Source: Nitrososphaerota archaeon
GTDB taxonomy: Archaea > Thermoproteota > Nitrososphaeria > Nitrososphaerales > UBA57
Direction: 5' to 3'
NCBI GenBank assembly: GCA_016180375.1
Contig: JACPBJ010000123.1
Location: 1-6,096, forward strand
Length of the DNA stretch: 6,096 nucleotides
A program made the translations under genes and the position numbers. Under the pieces are notes generated by a model. It worked only from the letters and a program-made list of their open reading frames with translations, did not search any database and was not told the DNA's origin. How positions within the stretch are numbered: position 1 is the first letter of the stretch; each line of letters starts with the position of its first letter. Of the stretch, positions 5,312-6,096 are shown piece by piece.

Positions 5312-6096
5312 ATGAGCCGCATCAACTACGCCCTTTTAACACTTGCCTCTTCCATATTTCTAGGCATACTTATGGTAGTCTATCTTTACAACCTAGACGC
5401 ATACGCGTTTCTTTACTACGGAGACGCGATATCCCATCTGGTTATAGCCAAAAGGACTTACGACTGGGTTAATCCGGGAGTAGTACAACTCGGGACAGTG
5501 TGGCTCCCAATTACTCACATTCTTTTGATACCAGTTTCAATGATAGAGCCACTGTTCAGAAGTGGAATAGGCGGCGCAATAGTTGGGATTCCAAGCATGG
5601 CGCTTACCGCTCTTCTAATTTACAAAATTACCAATGATCAACTTCACTCTGAAAGGCTAGGGTTGCTTGCGGCTTTGCTGTATCTTACCAATGTCAATAT
5701 TCTCTACATGGCATCGATTGCGATGATGGAAACTCCATTCATGCTGTTCATTGTTGCAACGGTCTACTTTTTCCAGAGATGGTATTCCAGAAAAGCTGAA
5801 GAAAGGCTCGAGCACAAGCGCGACCTTCTGTTCACTTCTCTGAGCATTGTTGGAGCATCTTTGACAAGATACGAAGGATGGATATTTCCTTTGATTATGC
5901 TCGCCGTCATAACTGGGATGATAACTTTGAAGAAGGAACTTAGAACAACTAAAGCACTGACTCTTGTCTTAGTAGCGATTGTTTCTTTGCTGGGAATTGC
6001 TGTATGGCTCTGGTGGAATCAGGTAAACTTTAACGATCCTTTCGCCTTTGCAAACCTTCCCTACTACTCATTTGCATATCAGGCAATGACAAGGCC
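5312..6096 (+). CDS. GT-C (GT39/PMT-like) membrane glycosyltransferase, 3' partial
   Basis: The first 261 residues of a polytopic membrane protein are present; the gene runs off the window. After a first helix (about 6-26, YALLTLASSIFLGILMVVYLY) comes GDAISHLVIAKRTYDWVNPG (37-56), with the acidic residue of the first external loop that acts in catalysis in GT-C enzymes, then VQLGTVWLPITHIL, ETPFMLFIVATVYFF and LTRYEGW (184-190). This set of motifs recurs in archaeal and bacterial PMT_2/ArnT-like proteins, which move a sugar from a polyprenyl-phosphate donor to a protein, lipid or glycan outside the membrane. The acceptor cannot be told; S-layer or pilin glycosylation is a reasonable guess. 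The start is the ATG at 5312, the first in frame and about 30 nt from a TATA-like box. It is divergent from ccdA. Confidence 0.82.
   Translation, partial: MSRINYALLTLASSIFLGILMVVYLYNLDAYAFLYYGDAISHLVIAKRTYDWVNPGVVQLGTVWLPITHILLIPVSMIEPLFRSGIGGAIVGIPSMALTALLIYKITNDQLHSERLGLLAALLYLTNVNILYMASIAMMETPFMLFIVATVYFFQRWYSRKAEERLEHKRDLLFTSLSIVGASLTRYEGWIFPLIMLAVITGMITLKKELRTTKALTLVLVAIVSLLGIAVWLWWNQVNFNDPFAFANLPYYSFAYQAMTR

Overview
The window reads as a piece of an archaeal chromosome, most likely Thaumarchaeota/Nitrososphaerota or a close relative. This is inferred from gene content and start signals; there is no rRNA or other phylogenetic marker here. The clues are an F420-0:glutamate ligase (CofE), a two-CBS protein, an SRPBCC protein, a tiny CxxC/CxxC zinc-ribbon protein, a GT-C membrane glycosyltransferase, TATA-like boxes about 25-30 nt before starts that leave almost no 5' leader, and several TTG starts.

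Layout. Bases 1-782 (+) hold the 3' part of a PQQ-repeat beta-propeller protein with a C-terminal membrane anchor; its end has been shifted out of frame by a perfect 16-bp tandem duplication. Bases 783-939 hold no supported gene. Bases 940-1383 (-) encode a two-CBS-domain protein. Bases 1419-1861 (-) encode an SRPBCC protein whose last 23 codons are cut off by an apparent one-base loss in a G run. Bases 1949-2274 (+) are a RidA/YjgF-family gene with an internal frame-breaking deletion. It sits 9 nt upstream of cofE (2284-3093, +, TTG start). The 3' end of cofE overlaps a convergent 58-aa zinc-ribbon gene (3074-3250, -) that has a clear TATA box. Bases 3251-3435 are intergenic, with a T-rich stretch on the + strand. 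Bases 3436-5270 (-) are a two-gene operon, ccdA followed by a membrane-anchored thioredoxin-like protein with a DipZ-type C-terminal domain. Divergent to it from 5312 (+) is the 5' part of a GT39/PMT-like glycosyltransferase that runs off the end.

How the genes work together. CcdA and the thioredoxin-like protein form a clear functional pair: CcdA carries electrons across the membrane and the anchored CINC thioredoxin domain uses them outside the cell. Together they are a split version of the single-chain bacterial DipZ. The PQQ-propeller protein and the glycosyltransferase are also envelope proteins. CofE makes the polyglutamate tail of coenzyme F420. The CBS, SRPBCC and RidA genes are small accessory or regulatory genes of unknown specific role.

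The most notable signal is three independent frame disruptions within about 1.4 kb (691-2056): a 16-bp duplication, a one-base contraction in a G run, and an internal deletion. In the first two cases the other frame restores a perfectly sensible protein end. They mean either local gene decay or consensus errors in the assembly. I see no CRISPR array, transposase, tRNA or rRNA, and nothing that convincingly amounts to a new defence or mobile system.
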